Shown here one piece after another: positions 22,103-34,575 of a stretch of 64,000 bases of DNA. The DNA comes from Tanypteryx hageni. Lineage: Eukaryota; Arthropoda; Insecta; Odonata; Petaluridae. Within the stretch, counting starts at the first letter, position 1; each line of letters opens with the position of its first letter. The notes below the pieces were generated by a model that saw only the letters and a list, made by a program, of their open reading frames with translations, did not search any database and had not been told where the DNA came from. Made by a program: the position numbers and the translations under genes. The stretch is taken from contig CM054116.1 in the NCBI GenBank assembly GCA_028673005.1, positions 24,467,840 to 24,531,839 on the forward strand. The letters run 5' to 3'.

Positions 22103-23433
22103 GTAAGTGTGCTTTTTTAAATTTCTCTACACCTAATATTCCATGACATATTTCAGCAAGCTGAAGATAATCATTCCAAGCAAAAATTCTATAGTTTTGA
22201 GATCAATTCTTTTCATATTTAAAGGCTAATTCTGTTGTAAGTTCGCTATTGAAAATTCTGGTGTGCACATTCAAAATGCTGCACAGGACAAAATGGGAAC
22301 ATTTGAGCCAGAAATGTAATTCTTTTAAAACGGGTGGGTGGAATAAACAGGAAAGTGAAAACTCTATAATAGGGTATCATTCAAGTCTCAGAATCTAGCA
22401 TACCTGAAAGTGAACTTATCACAGCTCTTTCCATTTTTAAATAAGTTCAACTGATATTTGCGCAAGATTTCAGAAAATTGCAAAACTAATATCAATTTTA
22501 GGAGACAAGTGATGTCATTTTTGTCATAACTTGTCACCATACTGGTGCTTGAATCACCCTCAATATTTGTTGCAGTTCAACATGAGAGAATTTTTGCTTC
22601 ATTTTAGCAATTCACACAATTTTATACAGCCATATTCTATTAATTTTGTAAATACAAAAATTGAAATGAATTTTCGTTGTCTGAATACTTCTTGGAATAA
22701 TTGTCCCTTTTGCTCTACTTCAGTGTGCCAAAATACTATATTAGCTTATGCAATATAAATGTAAATGTATACCATCTAAGGCAGAGTTGCTCAAGCTTGA
22801 GATCTACTCCATAAAAATTGATTAGAGAAAGCTAGAGCTGGAGGATTAAGATTTTAAATTTCAGAGATCTATCTCAAATGAGTTTGTTCTCGACATCTTG
22901 AGCAACCCTGATCTATGAGCATTCTGTAGTACTTCTACTCAATTATTAACGATAACTTTCAGATATTATTTTACAACTTTACTATACATAAAAGTTGTCA
23001 AAATTTTTATTCCATTCGGTGATTTTTGTAAAATTCCCTTATCTTTTAAAGATAAAATTTAGATTCTGAATTTTAGATTCTCATTCAAGGCTCAAGCTGC
23101 TTATGCATATGTGACTTCTTTTCACTTGACTGTTAAGACGAAGTATTATTCTGTTTGTTATGATTCAGGAAATATATCAAGAATTTGAGTAAATATCTAA
23201 GAGAAACTACAATTAAACTGACATAGTTTGGCACTGTCCATTACATGGAATAGTAACCTGGATATCCAACACCTAAGAATCTAATCTTACTTTCGTGAAA
23301 TTATATACGGTATGTCATATACAAATATCAATAGTCAACTGTACTAAGTAATTCTTTGCAAATTGTAAAATATATAATGGATTTAAATGCTCAAAATGTG
23401 TTAGATAAATTGAATGGTATTGTAATTTACCAG
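22103..23433. other. Non-coding stretch containing one short MITE
   Basis: AT-rich, probably intronic or intergenic. The only structure I can support is the hAT-like MITE at 22782-22910. Confidence 0.45.
22782..22910. mobile_element. 129-bp hAT-like MITE
   Basis: The ends read CAGAGTTGCTCAAG and, inward from the right, CAGGGTTGCTCAAG, an inverted repeat with one mismatch. The flanks are ATCTAAGG and ATCTATGA, which agree only partly as an 8-bp target-site duplication. The interior has no coding content. Confidence 0.55.
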
Positions 23434-26400
23434 AATCATCATCATCATCATGCTTCTGTCCGAAGACAGGTTTTAACTGAATCGCTGCCTCCATTTCTCT
23501 CTCTCCCTAGAAGCCTCTTTTATACCTCTATAAGTATTATATCCCTGCTTTATATTACCTAATATTCCTATTCTTTTTCTCCCTCTTCCTCTTCTTCCAC
23601 TAATTTTTCCTTCTAAGATCGTCCTTTGTAAACACTGTCTTCTCAATATGTGCCCTATCCAATTTGCTTTTCTTTTCCTGATTGTTTTTATTAGCGTCCT
23701 TTCTTCTCCCACCATTTCTAATACTTCTTCGTTTCTCTTCCTCTCTGTCCATTTCACTTTCATCATTCTTCTCCATACCCACATCTCAAAACTTTCTAAA
23801 TATTTTTCCTCCTTTCTCCTTACCGTCCACGTCTCTGCACCATAAAGAGCTATGCTCCATATGTAGCATTTTGCTAATTTCTTCCTTGTTTCTAAATTTA
23901 TTTTCTTGCTTGTGAGAAGCTCCTTCTTCTCGTTAAATGCTGCTTTTGCCATTGCAATCCTACTTCTGATGTCCTGTGTACTACTTCCATCCTGTGCTAA
24001 AATACTGCCGAGATATTTGAAACTACTTACTTGTTCCAATTTTTGGCCATTTACCATTATATTTAATTCTTTATGTTCCTTTGAAACCACCATGACTTTT
24101 GTTTTTTCTGTATTGATCTTCATTCCATATTGTTGGCCAACCTCCACTAGTCTGTCTGTCATCCTCTGAAGCTCTTTCTCGCCTTCTGCTATTAAGCCCT
24201 GATCATCTGCGTATTTAATGGTGGTAATACTTTCACCTCCTATCTTAAATCCTTTCTCTTCCATCAACGCTTCTTCTGTTATTGTTTCTGCATAAATATT
24301 AAATATCGCTGGTGAAATAGGGCAACCCTGCCTCACTCCCCTCCCTATTGAAGTACTTTCTGTTTCTTCTCCTTCAACCCTAACTCTAATCTTTTGATCA
24401 AAGTAAAGGTTTTTAAGCAGTCTTTTATCTTTCCAATCTATTCCTATTTTGTTTAAAATACCCAGCATTTTATCCCATTTCACTCGGTCAAAAGCTTTCT
24501 CCCAATCTACAAAACAAAAATACATATCTTTATTGACTTCTAGCGCTCTTTCTATCATCATCCTCATACATCCTATAGCATCTCTAGTCCCTCTTCCTCT
24601 TCTAAAACCAAACTGATTATCTTGCAGCTCCTTTTCTATTTTACATTCAATTCTTTTGGTTATTATTCTGGTTAGAACTTTAGCTGTATGAGAAATTAAA
24701 CTAATAGTTCTGTAATCCTTACAACATTTTGCATTGTTCTTTTTCTCCAGTGGTACCATCACAACATCTAAAAAATCTTCAGGCCATATGCCAGTATCAT
24801 ATACTTGGTTAAAAAATTTTGTGAGTTGCTTAACTGCTTTAGACCCCAAAACCTTGAGAACGTCCACGGGTATATCATCACTCCCAACAGCCTTCCTTCT
24901 TTTCATGTCATCAATTGCTCTTTTAACTTCAGACTCGAGAATACTTGGTCCTAGCTGATCTTCTTCCACATCCTCTTCTTCATTTAATTCAATATTTCTT
25001 GGCTTTCCTTCTTTGTCATACAGAACCTCAATGTATTCTTTCCAGACATTCTTTACATTGTCTGGCTCTGATACTATTTTACCACTTTTGTTCATGATTC
25101 CTTTACGTCCTATCTTTCTTGCTTTTTTCTTGAATAGTTCCCTTGCTTTGCTATACATGAGGTCTGTTCTACAAATTCTTTCACATTCGACAATCTCCTC
25201 GCATTTTTCATTTATCCACTGTTCTCTTGCTTTATCTGTTTCCCTTCTTAAAGCATTATTTAACTCCTTGTACTTTCTTTGGCCTTCTTCAGTGTTTATG
25301 TTCTTCCACTTTCTCCGCTCTTCCATTTTTTGCAGCATGGCTGCTGTGATCCAGGGTTTTTTGTTTCTTTCACCCGTTATCTTTCCTACCTTCTTTTCCA
25401 TTACATCTTTAATGTTGCTATGGATGTATCTCCACTCCTCATCTACATTCTTCCTATTTTCTTCAGCTCTCTCCCCCAACCTTTCCTCCAGCTCAGTCAT
25501 GATAGCCTCCTTGTTTTTAAGGAGTTCCTCTAAGTTCCATTTCTTGTTAACTCTTATGTTTCTCCTAACGCTCTTCAGTCTACATTGTATATTTGCCACC
25601 AAAAGGTTGTGGTCAGAATCGATATCTGCCCCTGGTAGTGTTTTCACATTTTTAATGCTATTTCTAAATCTTTCATTGACTAGTATGTAATCTATCTGGT
25701 ATCGTCTCTGGTCTCCTGGGCTTCTCCATGTGTAAAGTCTTCGCTGGTGATGCTTAAACCATGTATTAGTTACAATTAATCTATTTCTATGGCAGAATTC
25801 CACAAGTTTATCCCCTCTTTCATTTCTCTTCCCTAGTCCATATTTTCCCACTATGTTATCTTCCTGTCCCTCTCCGACTACACTGTTCCAATCTCCCATT
25901 ACTATGGTGGTGATCCTTCCTTTTCCCTCCTCCTCCAATATCTCCATAATCTGTTCATAAATTTCATCCACTTCATCATCGCCAGCATTAGTTGTTGGCA
26001 TATACACTTGAATTATAAGCATATCCACTGGCTCCATCTGGAGTTTTACGGCTATTAATCTGTCATTAACTGTCACTACCTTACTAATTCTTTCAGCTAT
26101 CTCTTTTCTCATTATAATCCCCACTCCCCTTTCCTTTTTCTCCCCTCCCGAGTAAATAATCTTAAATTCGTCTGAATTTATCTCGCCTTCTCCTTCCCAC
26201 CGAACTTCACTAAGACCTACTATACTTACATTATTCCTTCTCATTTCCCTTTTTAAGTTCTCTAGTTTACCCCCTGAATTCATAGTCCTAACATTCTATG
26301 TGCCTATTTTTAATTTCTCACTACTTGCTTTCTTATTAATCTTACATTTCCTCTGTGCATCCCCTAGGGTAGTCCCCACCCGGAGATCCGATTGGGGGAC

Positions 26401-26780
26401 TATTTTACCTCCGGAATATTTTACCCCAGAAAGATCCATAGAGGTATTTTCAGCTTTTCAGCCTATCATGGGAAATATAATGAGGTAGTTTCCCCTTGCT
26501 TTCCTCATCGCAGTTTCACAGAGTGATTACCCATCTGTAGCTGTTCAGATCCACATGATCACCACCTACAGAGGTACTGTGCAAGCTGCTGCCCTTGCAC
26601 AGGGGGATGTAAAACCCCCAAGACTGCTTCTTAGTCTGACTCTTCCCCTCAGACCTTTCCGGCTTGGATGGTCCTACCAGGAGAAGTATCTCCCGCCGGC
26701 ATAGCTCTTTGGTTCGTAAGAGTACACAAACCCTCCCACCTCTGTAAGGTTATGCAGTCCTTAGGGAGGGGAACCAGAAT
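23434..26780 (-). mobile_element. RTE-type LINE, nearly full length, copy 1
   Basis: A minus-strand non-LTR element. At its 3' end, after the ORF stop, lie a short hairpin (CCTGTCTTCGGACAG) and an ATG-triplet tail (about five units, 23434-23452) in place of poly-A. Such short simple-sequence tails are common in RTE-type elements. Upstream of the ORF about 300 bp match in layout the leader of the second copy at 38.6-41.7 kb, including the block ending GGAGGTAAAATAGTCCCCC. The 5' limit is approximate. Confidence 0.8.
23473..26439 (-). pseudogene. LINE endonuclease-reverse transcriptase, one nonsense codon
   Basis: The open frame from the ATG at 26281-26283 to 23473 is 936 codons. It extends in frame to an ATG at 26439, interrupted only by TAG at 26296-26298, in place of the Trp of the conserved GTWNVRT motif seen in copy 2. 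The endonuclease has LSEVRWEGEG, GDWNSVVGEG, IDYILVNERF and DSDHNLL. The reverse transcriptase has FVDWEKAFDRV, GVRQGCPISPAIFNIY and the catalytic KYADDQG. A C-terminal region with YGAETW and RKANWIGHILRR follows. The stop removes the Asn-bearing first strand of the endonuclease, so the product from the second ATG would probably not nick DNA. The rest is intact. It could be read as a very recent death or a sequencing error. Confidence 0.88.
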
Positions 26781-26786
26781 AACCTA

Positions 26787-26880
26787 CCGTATTTACTCGT
26801 GTAATACCTGCACTTTTTTCTCCAACAGTTCCCATCAAAAGAGTGGGGTGTGGACATTACACGAGATTTGCACATTCATC
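26787..26880 (+). repeat. Dispersed MITE-like repeat (related copy at 6518-6612)
   Basis: Begins TACCGTATTTACTCGTGTAA, then a CACTTTTTT block and a GGGGTGTGG block, ending ACATTACACGAG. The start and end can pair (CTCGTGTAAT with ATTACACGAG), so it can form a hairpin. It shares this order with the segment at 6.5 kb. Confidence 0.5.
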
Positions 26881-26899
26881 TGTTGATGGTAGGCCACCC

Positions 26900-27372
26900 A
26901 CGAAACATCTAGACAATGTTGTGTGGCTGGCATAAGGCGTTTTTTTGATAGATGCAATATGTCATGCATTTTATTTCCTTGATTTTTAATGAAGATTTTT
27001 TCAAAAATGCGTTGAATAATATAATAAGCAAGACGTTTATCAGGTATTTTTTTAATTCTTTGCCAGCTGTCAGTAGTAAACCTAAATCACATAAATATTC
27101 TTTGTAAATAGACGTGTCAGACAAGAGTTCATTCTCATAGAAAAAGTTTGATAGATGTATCAATCTTACATTGTTTTGATTTTAATGATTGATAGAATAA
27201 GAAACCACTTTTATTTCTTTCTTCAAAGACACTCCTTTGGTATTTGGCTGCCCTTTTAGGAAATGACTGCCTTTTCAATTTACCACCCACAATTATTAAA
27301 ACAGGAAAAGAAAAAATGGGTTGGAGAATTTTTACTCAAAAAAAGTTACACAAGTGAGGGGAGAATTGTAGA
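26900..27372. other. Non-coding stretch
   Basis: AT-rich sequence with no recognised gene. A short minus-strand frame at 26909-27163 has no motif I can name. Confidence 0.4.
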
Positions 27373-27811
27373 GCAACTACAGGCATATACATAAGGAATT
27401 TATCTGAAATATATAGAAATTTTGATCAGCAGCATATAATCACAGGCGTATGCCAGAGCAAAGTGACCAGAGATCTACCTAAATTGAGTTTTGAATAGCC
27501 CTGTTTTAACATATCACTCTGAATATAAGCCTTGTTGACATGAACTGTATCGTGCAAAAATGGAGTTTATTCTTGTCAATTTACTCAAAAATAACTGCAT
27601 GTATTTTGACTAAAATTCATCCAATGTCATAAACAATATTGGATGTGCTATATATCTAGATTGTCCAGACACTGGTTTTTCAAGATGTCCTGATTTTTTT
27701 CTAGTGTCCCGAAAAAAGTTTTCGGGATGCACAGTTGTACCCATTTTTTGGTTTGCTGTCATTATGTAAAGTAGTTGGTTCCAAAAATCGAGTTATTAAA
27801 AGAAAAATAAC
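27373..27811 (-). repeat. Inverted copy of the 7859-8298 segment
   Basis: Reverse complement of 7859-8298 almost base for base, from GCAACTACAGGCATATAC to AGTTATTAAAAGAAAAATAA. It is joined at its right end directly to a 5'-truncated Jockey-like LINE. No target-site duplication or tail is visible, so it is a non-transposon duplication or template-switch product. Confidence 0.85.
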
Positions 27812-29400
27812 CGGCTATCCCTAAAAATTTCCCAAATTCCCGACATCCCACCCAATCTGTCCCGCTTCCTATATTCCTTTATCTCCGACCGACATGCCAG
27901 AGTCAGAGTAGGTGGCACCTTGTCTGATCCCTTCCCCATCCAATCCGGTGTACCTCAAGGAACGGTATTATCGCCACTACTTTTATTCTCTATTGCTCTG
28001 ATATGCCTTCTCCCGCCCTTCCACAGGTGACCCTCGCACAGTACGCAGACGACACTGCGCTGTGGGCCACGGCATGCAAACCAGACACCGCGGCGCGGTA
28101 TCTTCAAAAGGACCTCCGGCGGCTCGAGGAGTGGATGAGGAAGTGGCGCCTGTGGCCGAACCCGGAAAAATCTATTCTGATGACCTTTACTCACGAGGGG
28201 GCGCAACGGGGAGGTCCGCAGCAGCGGACCTCCGTCACCCTTTGGGGGAAAAGAGTCGGCCTGCAGAAAGAGGGGAAATACCTAGGTGTTACCCTCGATC
28301 GCCACCTGACGTTCGCCACCCATCTGAGAAATGTCATATCCACCGTCACCAGGCGCAGCAACCTCATCAGAGCCGTACGAGCGGGAGGAAAAGGCGTCTC
28401 TGAGGAGACGGCCATACACTTGTATAAATCCTTTATCAGACCCGTCATTGACGCCCACGCCATCACGCCACTCGCCAAAGAAAATATCTCGAGGCTGGCA
28501 GCCATCGAGAGATCCATCCTCCAACATTATGAGGGCCCCCGTCCGCACACCGAGAGCCGAGGTGTACGAGCGGGCCGAAATAGAACCGGTCCTGCATTGT
28601 ATGGCGAGACTCCGCAGTAGAGCGGCCGAAAGAATGAGGGCACATGTCCCCCACCTCTTCCAAAAAATCCTCGCTCCCCTACCCATTATCCTTCCAACCC
28701 ACCCCAAGCGCCCCTCTCCCGGCAGGATAATAGAGGCAACGCTATCGCTCTATTACCCAGACGCCCCTACCCTTAACGCCCGCACCAAGGTCCCTATCCC
28801 TCCCCACATGTGCCCTCAGGACGGATGGCCGCTGCTGCCGCCAAAGAAAAGGAAAAAAAGAAGACGGCGCTAGCCCAACCAAAATTTATATTCTAAACTT
28901 ATACTCAAATCTATGTTATCGTATTTTCTATATTCTATTTTTACGCATTTCAAATGCTATTTATATAAAATCAATTCTATTTTTACCTTGTTATATATTA
29001 TATATTCTATTTTTATTGTTATGCATTACAAATGCCATTTGTTATATTTATTTATCTACGAAGAAAAAGTGAAAGTGATAAGCTGGTGCTGTGCACAAGT
29101 GAAAATGTGTTAGAGACCATCTAGTCAGGCTGTCTACGGAAGGTTTTGCCGGGTTTCCCTTCCGTCTCGGGCGAATGCCAGGCAAAAAGCCACCCCCCGG
29201 AGAAAGCATTAAAAATCGATATACCACTGGTTATACAATGACAATTTATCTATCCGCACCTGTATCAGCCCTGAAGAGGCCTTTTGCCTAAACAGGGTAT
29301 TTTCTGATCAGGCCATGTACTAAGAAATTGAATGTAAAATGTATGTAAATATATGTATTATGGCTAATCAGGAAATAAAAACCTATTGAATTTGATTTTT
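27812..29400 (+). mobile_element. Jockey-like LINE, 5'-truncated, with 3' UTR
   Basis: The element starts inside the reverse transcriptase domain. After the coding part come about 500 bp of 3' untranslated sequence, including a GC-rich block near 29100-29200, ending AATAAAAACCTATTG just before AT-rich sequence. That ending looks like a poly-A signal at a LINE 3' end. The 5' truncation fits the usual fate of target-primed insertions. Confidence 0.65.
27830..28873 (+). pseudogene. Jockey-like reverse transcriptase fragment, two frameshifts
   Basis: The first frame reads FISDRHARVRVGG and GVPQGTVLSPLLFSI. A frameshift near 27995 leads to LAQYADDTALWATA, with the catalytic YADD, and LGVTLDRHLTFATHL. 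A second shift near 28535 in a C-run moves to the frame reading PRAEVYERAEIEPVLHCMAR, which ends in a Lys/Arg-rich tail at 28873. The order of motifs is that of Jockey or I-group LINE reverse transcriptases. Fingers, endonuclease and ORF1 are missing. Confidence 0.75.
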
Positions 29401-30940
29401 TTTTATTTTTGTCTAATATGTCGCTTTCCCTTTTTCGTGAAAATAGAATGAGAAACTGTTAGGAAAGCTAGACCTTCTGCGTGTGTGCAACGGCAGTTCA
29501 TTTTTTCTCAAGTTCGTTGGTTTGATTCCAAACGCATTCATTTCCTTCATGAATATATGGGAATCGCTGCAGGCCATTTTCAAATTTCATTTTAAAATAT
29601 CTTGTAATCGGGATGCAAACTCTGGAATTTGATGTTAGTAAGTTTGAAAAAACATTATACATAATATCATTATTGTCTGTCCATCTTTAGGTCCATCCAT
29701 CCGTTCGCCAGAATGCTCTATAGAAATCCTCATAAGAGAACACTTAAAAATTCCTTTTTTTCACTTGCAGGCTCTTTTTCTTTTGCAAAATTAAATTAGA
29801 ATTAATTGACCTTAATTGAAGAAAAACAAACAAATTCTTATTCTTATCGTCAGTTTTTGCCTTGGTTTGAAATTGCTCAAGTTATACGGTTAAATCATGT
29901 TTATTGGAAAAATTTAAGCTTTTCAACGATGTTGCCTTGTTGACCATGTCATTGTAAAACCTTGAGATTGTATTGTCGTCCTTATCTATTATAAATAGCT
30001 GCTTCTTATATATATATATATAATATATAGAACCTATATATGCCACGGACCTGAAATTTTGCAGGATGATAGATTATTAGGTACAACCATTCAGAAAAAT
30101 CGAAAATTCCAAATTTTTCAATTTTTAATGGAGCATTCTTGACCCCAATGTTCCATTTCGATACTTCATAAGAAAAACATGGAAATCTCTGCAGCGTTTC
30201 ATAAATTTGCATTTTTAAATTAGTTATAATTAACATAGAATCTCGGGGCAAAAACAATTCTATAGCTAAAAGAATGAGGTTTCTTATCTTTGAAGATCAA
30301 ATTCAAATTAGTTCCGAATTGACAACGAAATATGTTTTTAATTGGAAAGCAGATGAACAATAAAACTTCAGCTACCATAGCAACCAGGACAATGCTTTTC
30401 AATGGGAATTGGCAATCTGTATTATAATGGCATCGCTTTAATGCTTTTTAATATGGAAATTCTTATTGCTCCATTGATTTCAACCAAAGACAAATACATA
30501 TGATGATGTCATAATTTTAAAACACGATATATTTTATTAAATAAAAGAACATTACTCCTTTCCGTTATGGGGTTGATGAACTGTATATAATAATAGCTTT
30601 AATTTAGTGCTTCTAAAGAGAATCAGTGGATTGTATTTAATGCAATTGATTTAACACTACGGCATAAACTTATAACGACGTCAAAATCCAAAAACAGGAA
30701 ATATTAAAGAAAAATCTGCCATAAGTTAACATGGGGAAAAGGAATTATAATATTTAGACCAATCTAAAAGGAATATGGAGCTGAAAATTTGCGCGATAAA
30801 AGGATTTTGCTCAAGACCAATTAGAAAAATAATTTTTAGGGGTTGTTTTTAGCCCATTTGTAAATTAAAGTTTATTAATTTTTATCGCGGAAACTATAAG
30901 TCATAGCTACGAGTTTTACAAACATTTTGCAGCAAATTCT
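29401..30940. other. AT-rich stretch without a recognised gene
   Basis: Both strands lack long frames or paired terminal repeats. A short TA array lies at about 30008-30028. The last part grades into the AT-rich repeat family described next. Confidence 0.45.
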
Positions 30941-31470
30941 ATATAGAAAAAATCTTGAAATTATTCAACAATGCGGTCGCTAAAAATTCGCTATTGTTTA
31001 AACAAATTTTCAAGAATTATATATTTCCAAATGTGCTACAGAGCTGAAATTATTCTTAAAGGTAGAATTTGTAAAAAAAAGATGTATAGATGTTTTAATA
31101 TTTTAATTTGTTTTGCTGTTAAAAATTCTTAAAATTTGAAACATATATATAAATGTTTAGGTACAACAAGGCGAACTATGAAGCTGAAATTTTAAAGTTA
31201 TTTAGAGCTTAGTGAAAATACACAAATAAATATTTGTATATCTCCATGGAGTTGTTATTGCAGCCGTTTACAATATTTAAAATTTAAACAGATAAATATT
31301 GTTTCACTTCTAAATGTAATATAATTTTAAAATTTGGCACAAAGGTGTGACATTAGTACCCCACAATGGAAAAAGTATAATATTCTTAAAATTACAAATT
31401 TTAGGTAATGTTTTACTCCAATATTTTTCCATAAGGAAAGAACGAAATGTTTAACTTTGCAATTGTGACA
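30941..31470 (+). repeat. AT-rich repeat family, copy 1
   Basis: Shared markers are ACAATGCGGTCGCTAAAAAT, then TGTTTAAACAAATTTTCAAG, later AAAATTTGGCACAAA, then GTACCCCACAATGG. The same markers occur in the same order in reverse complement at 31975-32530, and part of them at 32640-33130 and 45430-45715. The copies are about 75-85% alike by eye and non-coding. Confidence 0.75.
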
Positions 31471-31563
31471 TCCATGCTTAGTGGATTCAGTCCGAACATG
31501 CCATTTTGGTCATTGATTTATGTGAGTATTCTATGTACCAAATTTGATTGAAATCGGTTTAGC

Positions 31564-31961
<398 letters not shown>

Positions 31962-31974
31962 ACATTACAAATAT

Positions 31975-32530
31975 TTTTTTAATTTTAAAGATTTCACCTC
32001 CGCAGCGATTTTCGTTTTTTCTTTATGTAAAAATAATAGATTAAAAATCCCCAAACTTTGCAATTTTAAGAATTTTATACTTTCTCCATTATGGGGTACT
32101 AATGCTACACATTTATGCCAAATTTTAAAGTTGTAGCACTTCTAGAATCGAAATAATATTTTTCTAATTGTTTAAATTTTAAACATTTTTAACGGCCGCC
32201 GCAATATATTTATGGAGAGATTACAATGTTTATTTGTGCAAATCCACTATTCTGTAAATAACTTGAAAATTTCAACTTCCTAACTCATACCGTAGGACCA
32301 AAATCGTTATCTATTTGTTTAAACTTTAAGAATTTTTAACATCAAAACAAATCAAAATATCAAAATTTGTATAATCCCTATTTCGTTTTTTTACTAATAC
32401 TACCTCTAAAAAAAATCTCAGCTCCGTAGCACATTCAGAAATCCATAAACCTTGAAAATTTGTTTAAACAATTGCAAATTTTTAGCGGCCGCATTGTTGC
32501 ACCTTTTCAAGATTTTCGTTTTTTCTAGTC
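31975..32530 (-). repeat. AT-rich repeat family, copy 2 (inverted)
   Basis: Reverse-complement partner of 30941-31470. Markers include AAATTTTCAAGGTTTATGGA, GGGGTACTAATGCTACACAT and GCGGCCGCATTGTTGC when read on the plus strand. It is non-coding. Confidence 0.75.
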
Positions 32531-32639
32531 TGTTTTGTACAAAATCCTACCAAAGAAAAAAATTCGAATCTCCAGCTCATCTGGAAGTGCCTAAACATTA
32601 GTATCCTCCTATGTATCATTCTATATAGACGTTTCTTAC

Positions 32640-32980
32640 AGAGGAGGAGGATATAACAGACTAGTAGAAGGTGCTTGCATACTGCAAGCATTTCATCTCA
32701 CCTTGGAAAAACATTACCTAATTTTTTAGAGAGATATTTCATCCTGGGAAATATGTCTTTAATTCAAATTATTTCTCCTCAGGACCAAATTTCTTTTTTT
32801 CCTTATGGAACAATAATGGATAAAACAATTGCCAATTTTTGCAATTTTATGAATATTATACGTTTTCCACATTGGGTTAAAATGTCACACATTTATGCCA
32901 AATTTTAAATTTGTAGCACTTCTAGAAGTAAAATAATTTTTTCTAATTGTTTAAAGTTTAAACATTTTTAACGGTTGCCG

Positions 32981-33038
<58 letters not shown>

Positions 33039-33130
33039 AGAGATTGAAATGTTTATTTGTGCAAATTCACTACTCTGTAAATAATTTGAAAATTTCAGCT
33101 TCCTAGCTCATCCCGTAGTACCTAAAAAAT
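32640..33130 (-). repeat. AT-rich repeat family, copy 3, with TA array
   Basis: Shares ACACATTTATGCCAAATTTT and GTAGCACTTCTAGAA with copy 2, and the block CTTGCATACTGCAAGCATTT with the copy at 45.7 kb in reverse complement. A (TA)n array fills 32984-33037. The plus strand near 33040 repeats GGAGAGATT and GTTTATTTGTGCAAAT, which also occur in copy 2. Confidence 0.7.
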
Positions 33131-33205
33131 TATTAAACTTTAATGTTCAAATGGGGTTAAAACAACCTCTAAAATTTACAATTTTAAAATTTTCGATTTT
33201 TATAG

Positions 33206-33740
33206 TCTCTGAGGCTCTGTATGCTAAAAATACACAGCTATCAGCAGATGGTAGAGATTTAAAAATTCTCTCAACAAAATGTTTTTAATAATGTTGTCTC
33301 ACATAAGGTTTTCTTTCTGGTTATTTAAAATTATTTCTCATTTTGCTTGAACTTATGCAGATGGAAGATGGAATGGCGAATCTTTGTCATAAACTGGAGG
33401 AGGCCACTGAGTGCTTAGAAGAGGAACAGGCTAGGTGCTGTGATCTTCGTAACCAGCTAACTACTACAAAGAGTTTATTACGTGATCTAGAAAGAGAACT
33501 AAAAGAGGCAAAAGTTGTGGAAATGAAATTAAGGGCAATGTTAAGGGATAAGGAAGCACTTTTAAAAGATGTTTTGGGTAATGAGAAAAGCAAAGATAAG
33601 GATGCAGTGAGTGATTGCAGGAGTATTACAAAGGAATTACCTGATGGGGTAGGCAGATGTGTTTTTCATTGTAAAAATTTTATTTTATCACATATTTGAG
33701 AAGTAATGCCATTTTCATCAAAATCACTTAATAGAATTAA
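33206..33740 (+). repeat. Segmental duplication, copy 2 (partner 1124-1657)
   Basis: Same content and orientation as 1124-1657. It is inserted straight after the AT-rich repeat (ending TTTTTATAG) and is followed by unrelated sequence after AGAATTAA. Intron sequence is kept on both sides of exon A. Confidence 0.85.
33361..33648 (+). CDS. Coiled-coil exon A, open copy
   Basis: This 288-bp copy of exon A follows the acceptor TTATGCAG and is open for all 96 codons, ending ITKELPDG before the weak donor GTAGGC. It lacks the TAA seen at 1554-1556 and has Asp where the other copy has Tyr. By this measure it is the better-preserved copy. No exon B copy was found within 30 kb downstream, so the duplicated exon may be stranded without its gene. 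The function is unknown; a Leu/Glu/Lys-rich coiled coil is the only supported statement. Confidence 0.55.
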
Positions 33741-34560
33741 ATTAAGAAATGAAGAAGATGAATGACATGAACGGAGTGATCCAAGGCATCAAATTCCGTT
33801 TGAAATTTTCCAGTTAAAGAAAATATTAGATATTAACGATATACTAATAAAAATGTCAAATACTAAATTTTGTTGTCATGCTAGGGGCAGATTGGGCCGA
33901 CGGCGAATAATCATAATATAACCAAAAATAATATTATAATAATATAAACGAAGCCTATATTACCTATATTTATTAGATTTCTGGGGTCATTTTGGTCATG
34001 TATTAGCGAGTGGCACATTTTATTTCTTATTCCATTTTTTGGCGTGCCAACCAGAATCGTTCCGCATGCAACCCTTGACATGCATGCCATAGGTTCGCCA
34101 TCACTGCTATAGGTGGTTCCTGGTAATGGCTCTGTATATGGAACATGCATAAAGAGAGCTATGTAACATGTATTTCATTCCAGAAATGTCCTGGGCTCAT
34201 CTAAGTCATGAAAAATCTTAATAATAAATATGTTAAAACATGTAACAGCATGCATTATATAACATATTAGGACAATAAATGATTATTTTCATCATATCTA
34301 GTGCATTATAACACATACTGCACTGTATTTTAATATAAAATTATTTGACATTGCATGAGAAAATTTTCTAGAAAGTTATCAATGTTATATAATGTTATAA
34401 CAAGTTATGATGACTACAACAACAAAGGTGTTCATAGCCCACTGACCACCAATGTAAAATTTGTTGCAATTATTGCAACTCAATTTGTAAATGCCACTTT
34501 TATTGAGGTTTTCAATGCTGTATTTGCCATTTGAAAGTGAATGGCCTAAACTAGAGGTTC
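33741..34560. other. Stretch with one hAT MITE end, no gene
   Basis: Read on the minus strand from 34108, the sequence CAGTGATGGCGAACCTATGG followed by CATGCATG looks like the end of a common hAT MITE type. The other end may lie near 33890 but could not be fixed. The rest is AT-rich and non-coding. Confidence 0.4.
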
Positions 34561-34575
34561 CATAGAAAGGGGGTC

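Noticed and set aside
23431..23460. His-rich peptide (NHHHHHA)
   Set aside because: It is the reverse side of the ATG-triplet tail of the LINE, not a metal-binding protein.
25013..25690. 225-codon plus-strand frame rich in Leu, Ser and Phe
   Set aside because: It is the antisense shadow of the LINE reverse transcriptase ORF and mimics a membrane protein only by composition.
28331..28707. Overlapping frames on both strands at 28.2-28.7 kb
   Set aside because: Only the frames with reverse transcriptase motifs and their frameshifted continuation make sense; the others are shadows in a GC-rich stretch.
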